Of a stretch of DNA of 64,000 nucleotides, positions 50,179 through 60,183 are shown piece after piece (the stretch's first letter is position 1; every line of letters starts with the position of its first letter). A program made the position numbers and the translations under genes. Source of the DNA: Trichomonas vaginalis G3 (Eukaryota; Parabasalia; Trichomonadida; Trichomonadidae); NCBI RefSeq assembly GCF_026262505.1, contig NC_067206.1:14442205-14506204 (forward strand), written 5' to 3'. Under the pieces are notes generated by a model. The model saw only the letters and a program-made list of their open reading frames with translations, made no database searches and had not been told where the DNA came from.

Positions 50179-51036
50179 ATGTATAGACAAATACCTTTAA
50201 CTATTGCGTTCAGTAGTGAAAACCCTGACGTCAAAATAAAGGGGAACAGAGTAACGTTTAAGTTTCCAACAGACTGGATTGTGAACATAAATGAAGAGAA
50301 GTACATTGGCATAACATCTATGTATATAACACGTGCTTTCAGAAAGGTTGACTTTATACTTCAAGTCGAGATAGAAAATGACGAACAGTCTTTAAGCGCC
50401 CAAAACATTCACATATACAAATACTTTAAAGACGATACAACATTGTTGCAATGTATGATTTCATTTAATGAGATGTTCGAGAAAAAGTTCAACATTGAAG
50501 TACAAACTTTACAGCCTTTACGTGAGTTTCTTGCACAACTGAAAGAAGAAGGTAGTCAGCCACAACTTATAGACTTTCATTATGAATTTAATGAAAATGA
50601 AGATGGAACACATGACTGTCAGTTTGTTATATATTCACCATTCAATGAAGTAGCTAAAAAGAAAGAAAATCCATTACGTATAAGATTTCAAATCTCTGAA
50701 CCCAATGAAGACTTCAAGAATGTTTTCAATTATGATGCAATGCTTCCGAGGAAAAATGAATTTTCAAAGATTGTAACACCTGGCATTTGGGATAGAAAGC
50801 AAGCTATATTATATTCAAACTTAAGTAAGGGAGTTGAAAATGAGTTCATTGGTCATACAAGAACTTCACCACTTCCTAACCCTAAATACTATAAATTAAC
50901 TGGCTTCAATCGTGAGTTTTGGATAGACATGTTCTCCACTCATGACCATAACTGCCCAGTGTTCTTACCTCCAGACCATAAGGACTGTCTCTACATTGAA
51001 GCACAACTCTTAAACTCTACCATCGCAGTATTGTAA
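50179..51036 (+). CDS. Probable structural protein of element B
   Basis: 285 aa, intact, ATG at 50179 after TTTTTATCCGAATTAA, the clearest late-type leader in the window. Strand-rich throughout, with IPLTIAFSSENPDVKIKGNR at the start and NVFNYDAMLPRKNEF in the second half. Comparable in size and layout to 22909-23757 of element A. A penton-like or other minor capsid role is inferred. Confidence 0.55.
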   Translation: MYRQIPLTIAFSSENPDVKIKGNRVTFKFPTDWIVNINEEKYIGITSMYITRAFRKVDFILQVEIENDEQSLSAQNIHIYKYFKDDTTLLQCMISFNEMFEKKFNIEVQTLQPLREFLAQLKEEGSQPQLIDFHYEFNENEDGTHDCQFVIYSPFNEVAKKKENPLRIRFQISEPNEDFKNVFNYDAMLPRKNEFSKIVTPGIWDRKQAILYSNLSKGVENEFIGHTRTSPLPNPKYYKLTGFNREFWIDMFSTHDHNCPVFLPPDHKDCLYIEAQLLNSTIAVL

Positions 51037-51063
51037 AATCTACGCTAGCTTTATTTTTATCAC

Positions 51064-51165
51064 GAATGACCTCATTTCTGACAAAAATAAATGACCTCAT
51101 TGCTGACCTCATTGCTGACCTCATTGCTGACCTCATTGCTGACAAAAATAAATGACCTCAGAACT
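51064..51165. repeat. Short tandem repeat GACCTCATTGCT
   Basis: Four to five copies of a 15-bp unit GACCTCATTGCTGAC, bounded by two copies of TGACAAAAATAAATGACCTC. It lies between the structural gene and the end of the polymerase gene. Confidence 0.8.
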
Positions 51166-53222
51166 TCAACTTACGAATAAAGCTTGTTTTAGTCGTTATT
51201 GAGAAGTTAAACTTTTCAGCAAAGCAAGGTTGACATGACTTACATAAGTCAAATCCAATCTCTTGACAATCATGAAGTGCTTTGTAAAGTTTCATTAAAC
51301 TGAACTCAGAGTCTTTGTCATATGTTCCAACAGGTATGTGAATGTTCTTATCTTCATTGTAATAGCATTGTATAGCTTCAGGAAACATTTCATTAGCTGT
51401 TAAAGCAAGGACGTCTTGTTGACACCTTTGCAACGTGCATGGAATGCAACTTCATTTAAATCATTCGTGAGTAAGTCTATGTAAGTCTTCTTTCCACAAA
51501 ATATTGACTTGTATGCTAAACTTTTGTTTTCCAGGTGTTATTCTGCGAAGTCAGAATGGAAATGACCAAAGGTTCTTTCCTATAAGTTCGCGACCGTATC
51601 TCTTCTTAAACTCTGCTGCAAGCTTTGGTATGTCTTCATTGAAAATATGCATGCTATCACAGTCCTGGTAAAATATTTGAAGTCCCATGTCCTCAGCAGT
51701 TACAGAATACTCACACATTATTCTCTTCGACATAGACAGAATGTTAACACCAAGTGGACAGAAGTTAAAGTGTCTGCAAATACTTTTCGTTAGCTTGAAA
51801 ATAGTTTTATCTGAACCATCCAAACTTTCGAACTTCACTATATGGTTGTAGTTTCTGATGGCATATCTTATAGCATCTTTGTCATTTACTATGGTTATTT
51901 TTGACTCAATAGGAGATAGAATAGTTTTGCCATAAAACTGTTCAGAATGACTTTATATTTTCTTGCAAAGGATTTCCTTCTTTCTTATACTTTAACCTTA
52001 ACTCAAACAACTTCCTTACTTCATCTCTTATTCTAATATCTCTGTTTCCATCGTAATAGTATCCTTGCAACACTTCACATTTGACACCTTGATATTTTAT
52101 GAGGTCTTGTAATGTTATATGGTCAACATACATTAAACAGCAAGTGTTTGAACTTCTGGAACATTAAGTTCTGGATTTAGTTCAGGGTCACAAAACTATT
52201 AAAGGAAAGTGTCTATGTATTCCAATCTCTGTTATCTTAATGAGAACAAAGAAGCCAGACATAAACTTTTCACCAATGGGTTCCTTTTGGTCGTCATCGA
52301 ATAAATGTCTCATGAGATACTCTGTGCTTAACATTTCTTTCTTCATAACCTTTGGAATACCTTCTAAAGTATAAAGTCTTGCTATAGCTGATGGATATAA
52401 TGAAACAGCGTCGAAATCAGCAATGAGTTTCTTTTCGCTCTTTTGTTTAATGTTATCTGACAACATACATCTTCCACCTTGAATACAGCGTGAAATAAAT
52501 TCTCTTGGTTTATTTGAGAGGTCATATAAATTTCCATTCGGGAAGTACACTCTGTTCTCAAACAATTTGTTAGCAATAGAACAAATACTAACGTAGTCAT
52601 ATACGTTTAAATCAAATTCTTTCAATATGTCATTGCGGAACTTAACAAAACCTTCTCTTAAAATTCTTACATCTTGTTTGCAATAAAATGTGCTATATTT
52701 TTCTAAATCGAAATGGTTTTCATCTATTCTGCAACCTTTGATGGAATCTATGTTTTTCATGAATGTATCTGCATCCCGGATAAACTTACATGCTTCAGAA
52801 ATGACACCAGTTCTGTTGTCATTTGCTAACAAAACACTGCTGTAGTAGTTGTATGGAAATACTTCTTTCGGTCCTGTTTGTAAGTTAAACATAGCAGGAA
52901 TAGTTTAAGCTTCTTATTTATAACACTGTAAGAGTCTTTTTAAAATAATTGCCCTTCCTTTATATAAGCCAGTTATTTGCATTGTTCGTGAACCTTAATG
53001 ATGGGAGTTCTTTCACTTGTCATGTGTCTTAAGATGAAGTTTATATCATAACTGAGGTTATGGAAATATATTAAACTCTTGTCAGGAAGTCGTTCCAAAA
53101 ATTCTGTTGCACAGTTCTGACCCCAAATGCTTTCACTCACTGAACCATCTTCACTGTCGTAACATATGTTAAAAGCTTTATGAAAGCCGTCTGTGCTGCA
53201 CTCAAAGTCAGCAAAGAAAACG
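51158..53222 (-). pseudogene. Family B DNA polymerase, exonuclease and catalytic part, broken
   Basis: Reading leftwards: exonuclease motif I FADFECS (53220), motif II HNLSYD (about 53080), motif III YCKQDVRIL (about 52680), polymerase motif A DFDAVSLYPSAI (about 52400) and motif C YQDCDSMH (about 51660), where Cys replaces the usual Thr in DTDS. The order is that of protein-primed Maverick polymerases. Breaks lie near 53000, 52190, 51940, 51550 and 51435. The polymerase would replicate the linear element from its ends; this copy cannot make a full enzyme as read. Confidence 0.82.
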
Positions 53223-53252
53223 TCTCAGGAATGAACTTGCACTTATTTTTAT

Positions 53253-54323
53253 TTACTTCTTTGACTCGGCTTTCTTCTTCAGTTGTACACAATACTTTGG
53301 AGCATATGTCAAATCTTTAAATGGTGCAAGGTTCTGTTTATATAAGTCAGTCGTATATGTGAAAAGTTCTCCATAAGAAATAGGTTCGAAATATTTGCAC
53401 TCCCACAATGTTTTCATAACATCCCATAGCGGTGTAGTTCTATCATAACGAACTACATATTTGTTCTCTCTCTTTGTATATATTTTCATCTGTTTTTCAA
53501 TGTTCATTCCACCACAAGCTTTGAGAATTTCTATATAGTTGCGAATGAAATATGTTGTCATTGGTAATCTTTCGTTTAGCATGTAGTGGTCTTCAACAAG
53601 AAGTAAGTCAATAGTTCGAACAGTTTCACATTCTTTTGGTATGTATCTCTTTATTTCATTATGTCTTGAGTCATTGAAGTAACCAATGGTAACATTAAAT
53701 GCTATACCTGTTGCGTCAGAAATTTCTTGTACTTTACTTTGAGGAAAGTCTCTAACACGAATGACTTCTCTCATGTGGTCAATAGTTTCTTCATCTACTC
53801 CAGCCTGAATGCAAGCATAAACGAAACAATTGTCTTCTGTCATAAGTGTTGCAGTTCTTTTGTTCAGTTCATTGAAGATTTGGTAGCGTTCAAGATTTAT
53901 AGGTAATGTGCAAAGATACTTCCAGAACTGACCGCTTCTCTTCTTATAAAACTTCTTTTCACCATTATCTTTCCAAAAGCTTTCTATAAGTGCTGGGTTT
54001 CCTGTTTGCTTAAGAGCTTCCAAAATGGCTTTCTGGTCATTTGTCAGTGTGCTTTCATCTCTATATGGTCTCTTTTTTGGTTTGCCTTTCTTTACATCTG
54101 ACATCGTTAAGCCTTCATATTCTGTTAAATCATACATCTTTATTTCGGTAAGATTCTTTATGTTTGTCAAGAAGAAGTCATAGTGCATTTCAACAATACC
54201 TGCAGCATTTGCTTCTATCTCTGATATAAAGTTCTCCTTCAAGAGCTGATGTAGTAATGTTCCAATATTATTGAGGTTTAACGTAGAACATTCATACTTT
54301 CCACCAAGTTTATAACATACCAT
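53253..54323 (-). CDS. N-terminal part of the polymerase B gene (or separate ORF)
   Basis: 356 aa, intact, ATG at 54323. It ends with a stop only about 30 bases before the polymerase exonuclease motif, so it was probably the N-terminal region of one long polymerase. The segment DNCFVYACIQAG (about residues 163-174) and a later LLLVEDHYML recall the cysteine and histidine blocks of OTU-like or Polinton polymerase N-terminal domains. Homology is only suggested by pattern. Basic Lys-rich regions flank it. Confidence 0.6.
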   Translation of the reverse strand: MVCYKLGGKYECSTLNLNNIGTLLHQLLKENFISEIEANAAGIVEMHYDFFLTNIKNLTEIKMYDLTEYEGLTMSDVKKGKPKKRPYRDESTLTNDQKAILEALKQTGNPALIESFWKDNGEKKFYKKRSGQFWKYLCTLPINLERYQIFNELNKRTATLMTEDNCFVYACIQAGVDEETIDHMREVIRVRDFPQSKVQEISDATGIAFNVTIGYFNDSRHNEIKRYIPKECETVRTIDLLLVEDHYMLNERLPMTTYFIRNYIEILKACGGMNIEKQMKIYTKRENKYVVRYDRTTPLWDVMKTLWECKYFEPISYGELFTYTTDLYKQNLAPFKDLTYAPKYCVQLKKKAESKK

Positions 54324-54338
54324 CCATCTTTTGTGAGT

Positions 54339-55032
54339 TTATTTTAATTTCTCTAAGAGTCTCATGAAAACCTTACCGAAATGTTTGTGTAAGTAGTCTC
54401 TGTTTGGTTCATCTAAAGCTTCGATGTTAAAGTCAATGAGTCTATTGCCTGACTTCACATTTCTCTTCCTATTCTCTTCATCTTTCTTTAACCATCTCTC
54501 ACCTTCTTTTGGTTTGTCGTCAATGGAACGAATGACATCGTTAGCTTTGCGAACTTGTTCTATAGCGCTCTTAAACATCTCTCTTCTCTGTTGTTTCAGT
54601 GTGTCGTCTCTTCTTCTGTTTCACCAACGTTTGCATTTGTTATGTCAAACATCTCTTGACGAACGTCATGTGAAAGAGCTTTACGAGTATGACCAACGTT
54701 TGCATTTGTTATGTCAAACATCTCTTGACGAACATCATGTGAAAGAGCTTTACGAGTATGACCAACGTTGCATTTGTTATGTCAAACATCTCACTTACTT
54801 CATGAGGTATTGAACGTCTATGATATAAGTCAATAGCAACGTCATTTAAAGGAAAAGTTTTGTTATTAATGTAATCATGAATTCTATCATAACTTATTGC
54901 ACCATTATAGTCTTTAATGAAGTCAGCGAGTGCTTTTTTGTTTGTTGCGTAATGCTTTGCAACATCTATGTTAGCTTCTGTAAGAAGTTGTTTTATTTCC
55001 GAGTGTTCTAACTTAGACAACTTCCGATACAT
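54339..55032 (-). pseudogene. Repeat-containing protein upstream of the polymerase, frameshifted
   Basis: Two open pieces, 54709-55032 (ATG at 55032) and 54339-54578, are bridged by 54600-54800, where a 68-bp unit is repeated about three times. In a shifted frame the unit encodes repeats with MFDITNANVGHTRKALSHD. One gene of about 230 residues is likely, broken by a base missing in the last unit. Position just before the polymerase suggests a replication role, possibly a terminal protein; that is a guess. Confidence 0.5.
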
Positions 55033-55122
55033 CTTTAGTAGGAAATAAAAAAAATATTTTTGAAAAAATTAGATTAGATTTTTTTTAAGTTATTTTTCAA
55101 AATAATTTAATATTTTTATTTA

Positions 55123-55596
55123 ATGAAACACATGCAAGATTGCAAGTTCTTTTCATACAATGCTCTCGCTAATGCCATCAAGAATGAGTTCAATAATGCT
55201 TCAAACGTTAATGTTATCTTTAACAAGAAGTTTGTGAAAGAATCTAAGTTTGGTCAGTATGTCAGACCATTAGCTATCGTCATTGACCGCAAACGTTATA
55301 CTTCACAAGAGTTAGCAGTAGTTTTGAAACAAAAGAGTTTCTTCGTGAATGTCAAAGATACTCATTATACTGTCATAAAGAACTCTAACATTGACTTCTT
55401 CAGTATTGCTATGAATCTTTCCGAACAGAAAGAATATAAGAAGGGTGAAACAAATGTGAAATATTATCCTTCATCTCTGAAGACAATAACGAACAAAGAT
55501 GTTATACAGAAATTCTTACCAAAGGTTGAAGAAGCTTCAATTGACATTGACGAAGGAAGTGAAATGGTTGAAGAAATTGACCCTGAAGCTATTTAA
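55123..55596 (+). CDS. Hypothetical protein with acidic tail
   Basis: 157 aa, intact, leader TATTTTTATTTA before the ATG. Basic, mixed alpha/beta body (YVRPLAIVIDRKRYTSQELA) and an acidic C-terminus (DEGSEMVEEIDPEAI). The acidic tail and place near replication genes recall single-stranded-DNA-binding proteins, as with 34700-35119 in element A. Not recognised. Confidence 0.55.
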   Translation: MKHMQDCKFFSYNALANAIKNEFNNASNVNVIFNKKFVKESKFGQYVRPLAIVIDRKRYTSQELAVVLKQKSFFVNVKDTHYTVIKNSNIDFFSIAMNLSEQKEYKKGETNVKYYPSSLKTITNKDVIQKFLPKVEEASIDIDEGSEMVEEIDPEAI

Positions 55597-55614
55597 GCAA
55601 AAATATATTTTTGG

Positions 55615-55830
55615 TTAGTCTTCATATGGATATTTTACAACAATTCCCCAATGTATAAACTTTTCATACGCTTTTTCATAAGCTTTATATACCTTCAGAA
55701 ATTTTGCATAATCTTTAGAAGCATTTAGATATTGTTTAAATGCTTTGTATGTCTTCATAAATTTTGCATAATCTTTTACATGCTGTTCGTTCTCCTCTTC
55801 TGTCATGAGTTCCGAATATTCTAAATTCAT
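55615..55830 (-). CDS. Small Tyr/Lys-rich helical protein
   Basis: 71 aa, intact, ATG at 55830 after TTTTATCTCATATGAAAGAA. It is made of three degenerate repeats around KDYAKFMKTYKAFKQY. Function unknown. Confidence 0.45.
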   Translation of the reverse strand: MNLEYSELMTEEENEQHVKDYAKFMKTYKAFKQYLNASKDYAKFLKVYKAYEKAYEKFIHWGIVVKYPYED

Positions 55831-55884
55831 GTTCTTTCATATGAGATAAAATTTTATAAAAAAAAATAAAATTAGCTTAGATTT

Positions 55885-56790
55885 TCATTCTTCCTCTTTG
55901 AAGTTATCGAAATACTTGTTATTTTTTCCTTTAACAGGTAATGTTAAGTCTTCTTTGAATGTAAGTATTGTAAACCTTTGATGTCATAGTGTGTTTGAGG
56001 AAGAGTATTTTTGACAATTTCCTTTATTTGCTCATTCGGTGTCATTGAAATCGGTAAGTTTTCACGATAGAACCAGTTTCTGTCAGATTTGTAAATCTTA
56101 GCAAGGTCATAAAAGCTTTTGTTGTTTCTTCTGACTAAATGCAACATAACCATATCTTGTCTTCTTCATTTTCCATCTCTTCAGTATATCATATACTTAT
56201 AACTCTTTTCCTTTCCTTTTGGTACTGAACGCGGTATTCTTTTCTGTATGCTTTTGTCTTTGGATTCAATGACTTCATCTTTTGCTTGAAGTTTCTTTTC
56301 CATCTGTTCACGTTCTTGTCTGTGAATTTCGTCAAGAAGTTTACAAACATACCAAGCATAACGAGGCGAAGCCCACATTGCAACAGCATTTACAAGAAGT
56401 CTATGTACATAATATCCTCTTAAATTTATTGGCAAATTTTTACGATTTTCATGTGTTTTATGCATGGCCGATAAAAGTCGGTCTAGAGAAATTTCACTGT
56501 TTTCATGAGTTTTAGGCGACCCTGAAGGAAGTCGTCTCGCTGTTCTTCACTGTTTTCAGAAAAAAGTATGTCTCGCTGTGCTTCGCTCAAAAGTTCTTGT
56601 GTGCTTTGGTTTTTGAACCAATCGTCTGCGTGTTTAGTGTCTGGAGCAAAACATGCTGTCAAAATACTTTGCATTTGGTACATATCGTCTTTGACTGAAC
56701 GAATGAGACGGAGTTGTTTACTGTATGTACTCGTATTCTTCATTTATGCTTCATGAACGATAGCAGTTGTTGTGTCTCTGATGTTGTCAT
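55885..56790 (-). pseudogene. KilA-N / DUF3627-like gene of element B, frameshifted
   Basis: Closely related to 32015-32854: pieces at 56483-56743, 56181-56465 and 55944-56153 match it in order, with breaks between. It starts at the ATG at 56790 behind the accessory-type motif. The variable insert after SENSEEQR is longer and rearranged here (about 56450-56560), containing the same units found between genes in element A. Confidence 0.78.
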
Positions 56791-56815
56791 TACTGTCTTT
56801 ACATACAAAATAAAA
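56791..56815 (-). promoter_or_regulatory. Accessory-type promoter or leader motif
   Basis: On the minus strand: TATTTTGTATGTAAAGACAG, then two bases before the ATG. Same class as 31991-32014. Confidence 0.6.
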
Positions 56816-56896
56816 AATAAATAAAAATAAAATTAGCGTTATTTTTTCTGAGATAAACACTATTTCTTCACAACATTAAATTTTATCCTGTATGAA

Positions 56897-57270
56897 ATGA
56901 CTTTAAAAAATTATTGACTGACTTCGAATACTATCTCATTGACGCACTGACAGACCCTCAAAACTGTGTTGAAAGTTCTTTAAGCTTTAAGATTGAAGGT
57001 ACGACGCATTTTGTCTTCACTTACGTATTGAAAGAATATGACCGTTATCATAACGAAGTGAATCAAACACTAATAAAATTTGTAGATAAAAAATTGGTTA
57101 ACAATGAATATTTTAAACGTGAAGACCCAAACACTGCTGGAGATGATGAAGAATACAGACAAGCTATTGAAAAAAATAACGCAAGATTAGATGCAATAGA
57201 AAAGAATTTTAATGAATGTCTTACAAACACGTATGAATATCTTATGCGGTGGGAAGCTAGATGGAAATAA
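56897..57270 (+). pseudogene. Homologue of the 34234-34683 protein, start frameshifted
   Basis: The body (from about 56914) is similar to the first half of 34234-34683 (FEYYLIDALTD, FTYVLKEYDRYHNE). The ATG at 56897 is out of frame by one base in an A-run. The Lys-rich tail of the element A copy is absent. Confidence 0.55.
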
Positions 57271-57670
57271 ATTTACGTCAAATATGCAATTTATAAAATC
57301 TTATGTCGACAGGCTACGTAGCACAGTGGTCTAAGGTGGTGTTATGGAGGGGTCAGAGTCTGTGGTTCGAACCGCGACAGCGCCGTATTTTCTTATTTTC
57401 TTTGTTTGTCTTGTTTGTCGTGAATAAAAAGTGTCATAAAAGTGCTCTATCTTCCACGGGAATAAATAAAAAATTACTTTATTTCTTTATTTCTTCTTTA
57501 TTTCTTTTTTCCCGTGGAAGAAGGGTTTTGCTGTTTTTTCTCAGCCGAAATCAATGATTTTTCATTTTTGGAATCCTTAGCGAATGAGGAATCTTTTCTC
57601 TCGTGGAAGCTTTGAACAAAAATATAATTTAGGTGAAGAGGTGAGATCTCACCTGTTTTCACCTAATTTT
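57271..57670. other. Spacer with tRNA-like sequence and inverted repeat
   Basis: Besides the tRNA-like sequence at 57312-57384 it holds an inverted pair, CTTCCACGGGAATAAA near 57450 and TTTTTTCCCGTGGAAG near 57506, enclosing about 40 bases of T-rich sequence; a related CTCGTGGAAG lies near 57600. A GATC palindrome ends the stretch. Confidence 0.5.
57312..57384 (+). tRNA. tRNA-like sequence, probably degenerate
   Basis: An A box (TAGCACAGTGG) and a B box (GTTCGAACC) fit the Pol III internal promoter consensus. They lie at nearly the spacing of a normal tRNA, and a T-run follows. The ends pair only partly (GGC with GCC). A 5-bp T stem forms only with a 6-base loop, and I cannot draw a convincing anticodon stem. 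It may be a decayed tRNA, a tRNA-derived element or an unusual viral tRNA. No amino-acid assignment. Confidence 0.4.
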
Positions 57671-57682
57671 TCACCCCTTGAA
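57629..57682 (-). repeat. GATC-centred palindromic repeat
   Basis: AGGTGAGATCTCACCT with extra TTCACC boxes, directly downstream of the minus-strand gene 57671-58081 and overlapping its last codons. Confidence 0.85.
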
Positions 57683-58081
57683 CTTTTTATAACATTCGGT
57701 CATAACTTCATCAATTTCATTTAAATCACGATTTAAAAACTCATTGACTTCATCTTCAACCGTGTCATCTTGTAATAAGAATATTTTCTTTAGTTTCATG
57801 TCAACATCCCGAACAGCACAAAGGATAAAATCATATTCATTTCTTCCGTTAAACATACTTTTTCTTTCTCGTTCATCGTTAAATAAATTATTGAAAATAT
57901 AAACAGCGGTGTAAAAGTTATGTACTGTGTTAAATGTTGAAGCTTCACCTATTTTAGATTTTAGGATTCTTTTAGTAAGTAAATTGTTATCGTTCTTTCT
58001 CTTTTCCTTATCGTTCATGTCGAATCTGTCGAACCACATATCCTGTATTTCATCGAATTTACGAACTATAGAATCCGTCAT
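57671..58081 (-). CDS. Accessory hypothetical protein of element B
   Basis: 136 aa, intact, ATG at 58081. Helical and acidic (DDTVEDEVNEFLNRDLNEID). Not recognised. Framed by GATC palindromes on both sides (57629-57682 and 58188-58237), so it looks like one cassette. Confidence 0.5.
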   Translation of the reverse strand: MTDSIVRKFDEIQDMWFDRFDMNDKEKRKNDNNLLTKRILKSKIGEASTFNTVHNFYTAVYIFNNLFNDERERKSMFNGRNEYDFILCAVRDVDMKLKKIFLLQDDTVEDEVNEFLNRDLNEIDEVMTECYKKFKG

Positions 58082-58187
58082 TTCCCTGGTTAATGAGGGT
58101 AATCATTATTAATTTTTTCATATAATTTGTCCATATGATTTTCATCGACGTTTCCGGAAAGCATTTAATTAAAGCAAAAATATAATT

Positions 58188-58237
58188 TAGGTGAAGAGGT
58201 GAGATCTCACCTGTTTTTCACCTTTTTTCACCCCAGT
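58188..58237 (-). repeat. GATC-centred palindromic repeat
   Basis: AGGTGAGATCTCACCT with TTTTTCACC boxes, just past the stop of the minus-strand gene at 58242-59198. Confidence 0.85.
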
Positions 58238-58241
58238 TTTT

Positions 58242-59198
58242 TCACAAGCGTTTTACATGAATTGTACGATGTATATTTGAAATCCTAAACAATTTCGTAG
58301 CTTCTATTTCTTCTGTCAGTATGTCAAAAGTTTTAACAATACCGAAGGTTTCTATACTTCTTCTTGACGTCAGATAGAAGGAAATCTTCTGCTGTTGGAT
58401 AGTTTTTGTTCAGAAATTCTAACATGTTCATTTTATCTTCTGCTGGCTTTTCTGCTTCTTTCTTTAAGTCTGCATAGTCGTTTCTCATTCTTTCTATCTC
58501 TTTGACTGAGTAGTTATATTTCCTAATTGCTGCCTTACATTTTGAACATTGCGGGTTCATTTTTGCGTTATACATTGAAATAAAACCAGCTAAAACAACT
58601 AAGGCGTCAATTGCTCTCTTCATCTCAAACATAGCGGGTCTTATTTGTTCGTTCCATACTTTGCCTCTTCTATCTTTATCTCTTATTCCCAAACACATTT
58701 TGCAACTAATGAAACAAAGTTCGTAGTCTTAAACTCCTCAGATTTATATATGTCAGAAATGTTTTTATATACCATGTCGCAATCTTTGTCCATAACCTTA
58801 TGGTTGCAATGAAAACCAAGGAATTCATAATTTACTTTACGTATGAACTTCTTTATTTCTACTGAGTCAGTTGGTTTCACTTCAATTTCGTCGAATTCAG
58901 GAATAGTGAGTTTTTGTTGTTGGATTTCAGGCAATTTGGGTAAATGGTCAATAATGTCCTGCATTTCATAAAGATATTCTTCATTTTCTTCATCTTTCGC
59001 ACTACAGTCTAAATTACTTGTTAAAAGTTCTTGCTTTATCTTCTGGATTTTGTTTCAAAAGTATATGAAGAAGGAATGAAGTTTTTCATCTCTACTAACA
59101 TTGACGTAGGATTCATGACTAACGAGTTTGGTGCTGTTGTTGTGGACAGAGTCCGCCGTTCGCGCTTGAATTGTTGTTGTGCCGATTGTTGAAATCAT
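58242..59198 (-). pseudogene. Homologue of 29269-30183 in element B, frameshifted
   Basis: Very similar in the pieces 58683-58964 and 58333-58698 (HCNHKVMDKDC and CSKCKAAIRKYNY kept), with breaks near 58690, 58370 and 59050. The start at 59198 follows a short TATTTTGTATAAAAGAT leader. Similarity is high enough to suggest recent exchange between the two elements. Confidence 0.75.
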
Positions 59199-59277
59199 AT
59201 CTTTTATACAAAATAAAAAAATAAAAAAAATAAAACTAACTTTATTTTTTCTATCTTAAGGAAATTCATGAAAATTC

Positions 59278-59330
59278 ACGAGGGTGAAAAAAAAAGTGAG
59301 ATCTCACCTCTTCACCTAAATTATATTTTT
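59278..59330. repeat. GATC-centred repeat between accessory genes
   Basis: GTGAGATCTCACCTCTTCAC, with only part of the left boxes kept. It separates the 58242-59198 gene from the KilA-N gene 59357-60023. Confidence 0.8.
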
Positions 59331-59356
59331 TGGTGAATTCAATAAAAATAAATGGT

Positions 59357-60023
59357 TCATTTACTCACAATATTTTTTACAAAACGACCCCAAACTTTTA
59401 ACTTCTTTTCTGCAGCTTCAAATGCTATCTTAGCGAGTTCATATTCTCTAAATTCTCTCTTTAAATCTTCTTGTTCCCATTGGTCTAGTTCGTATGGAGA
59501 ATCTCTATAACCATAATATATCTCACGTTCATGTTCTAATTGTTTTTCACACATTTTTCCAACTTCTTCTTCGAACAAAGGTTTAGCATTCTCCACTGTA
59601 TCTTCGAGTTCTTCTTCATCTAACTTCTCATGAACTTTCTTGTCTATGGAGTCCATAATATCTTTGACATAAAATGCATACTTTACAGAGCACCATTCAG
59701 CAACAAAATGAACGAGGTCAGCATGTATGTAAATACCTTTGAATTCATTCATAACGCCCTTAGTAAGCTCATAAAATGCTTGTTTTGAGGTTGAGCCACT
59801 TTTGCTCGACCGTATTCTTTCAACCAAAACTCAAGAATTTCCTGCATTTTAGCACTATTGAGAAATCTGTTTAAATGGTTTAACTTTCCTGCTTCTCTTG
59901 CCATCTTTGTTGCATTAATGTAACCATCCTTGTCTCTACGTAAGACTTCAATACCGTTATAATGCCTTTTGTGAATGTTTCACCATTAGATTTGTTCGTG
60001 AATGTTTTTGCTTCGACTGACAT
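59357..60023 (-). pseudogene. KilA-N protein of element B, frameshifted
   Basis: Starts at the ATG at 60023 behind the accessory-type motif. A classic KilA-N segment, DGYINATKMAREAGKLNHLN, lies at about 59870-59930 in a shifted frame. The second half of the domain (FKGIYIHADLVHFVAEWC) is in the intact piece 59357-59827, followed by a charged helical tail. At least two frameshifts. A scar of a relative survives at 29050-29125 in element A. Confidence 0.75.
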
Positions 60024-60054
60024 TTCTGTCTTACATACAAAATAAAAAAAATAA
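60024..60054 (-). promoter_or_regulatory. Accessory-type promoter or leader motif
   Basis: On the minus strand: TATTTTGTATGTAAGACAGA next to the ATG at 60023; the cleanest copy of this motif. Confidence 0.6.
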
Positions 60055-60112
60055 AATAAAAATAAAACTAACTTATTTTTTCTATCTTAAGGAAATTCAT
60101 GAAAATCACGGG

Positions 60113-60167
60113 GTGAAAAAAAGGTGAAAAAACAGGTGAGATCTCACCTCTTCACCTAAATATTATT
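60113..60167. repeat. GATC-centred palindromic repeat
   Basis: AGGTGAGATCTCACCTCTTC preceded by GGTGAAAA boxes. It lies between the KilA-N gene and the end of the integrase. Confidence 0.85.
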
Positions 60168-60183
60168 TTTGTCTGATTTACAT

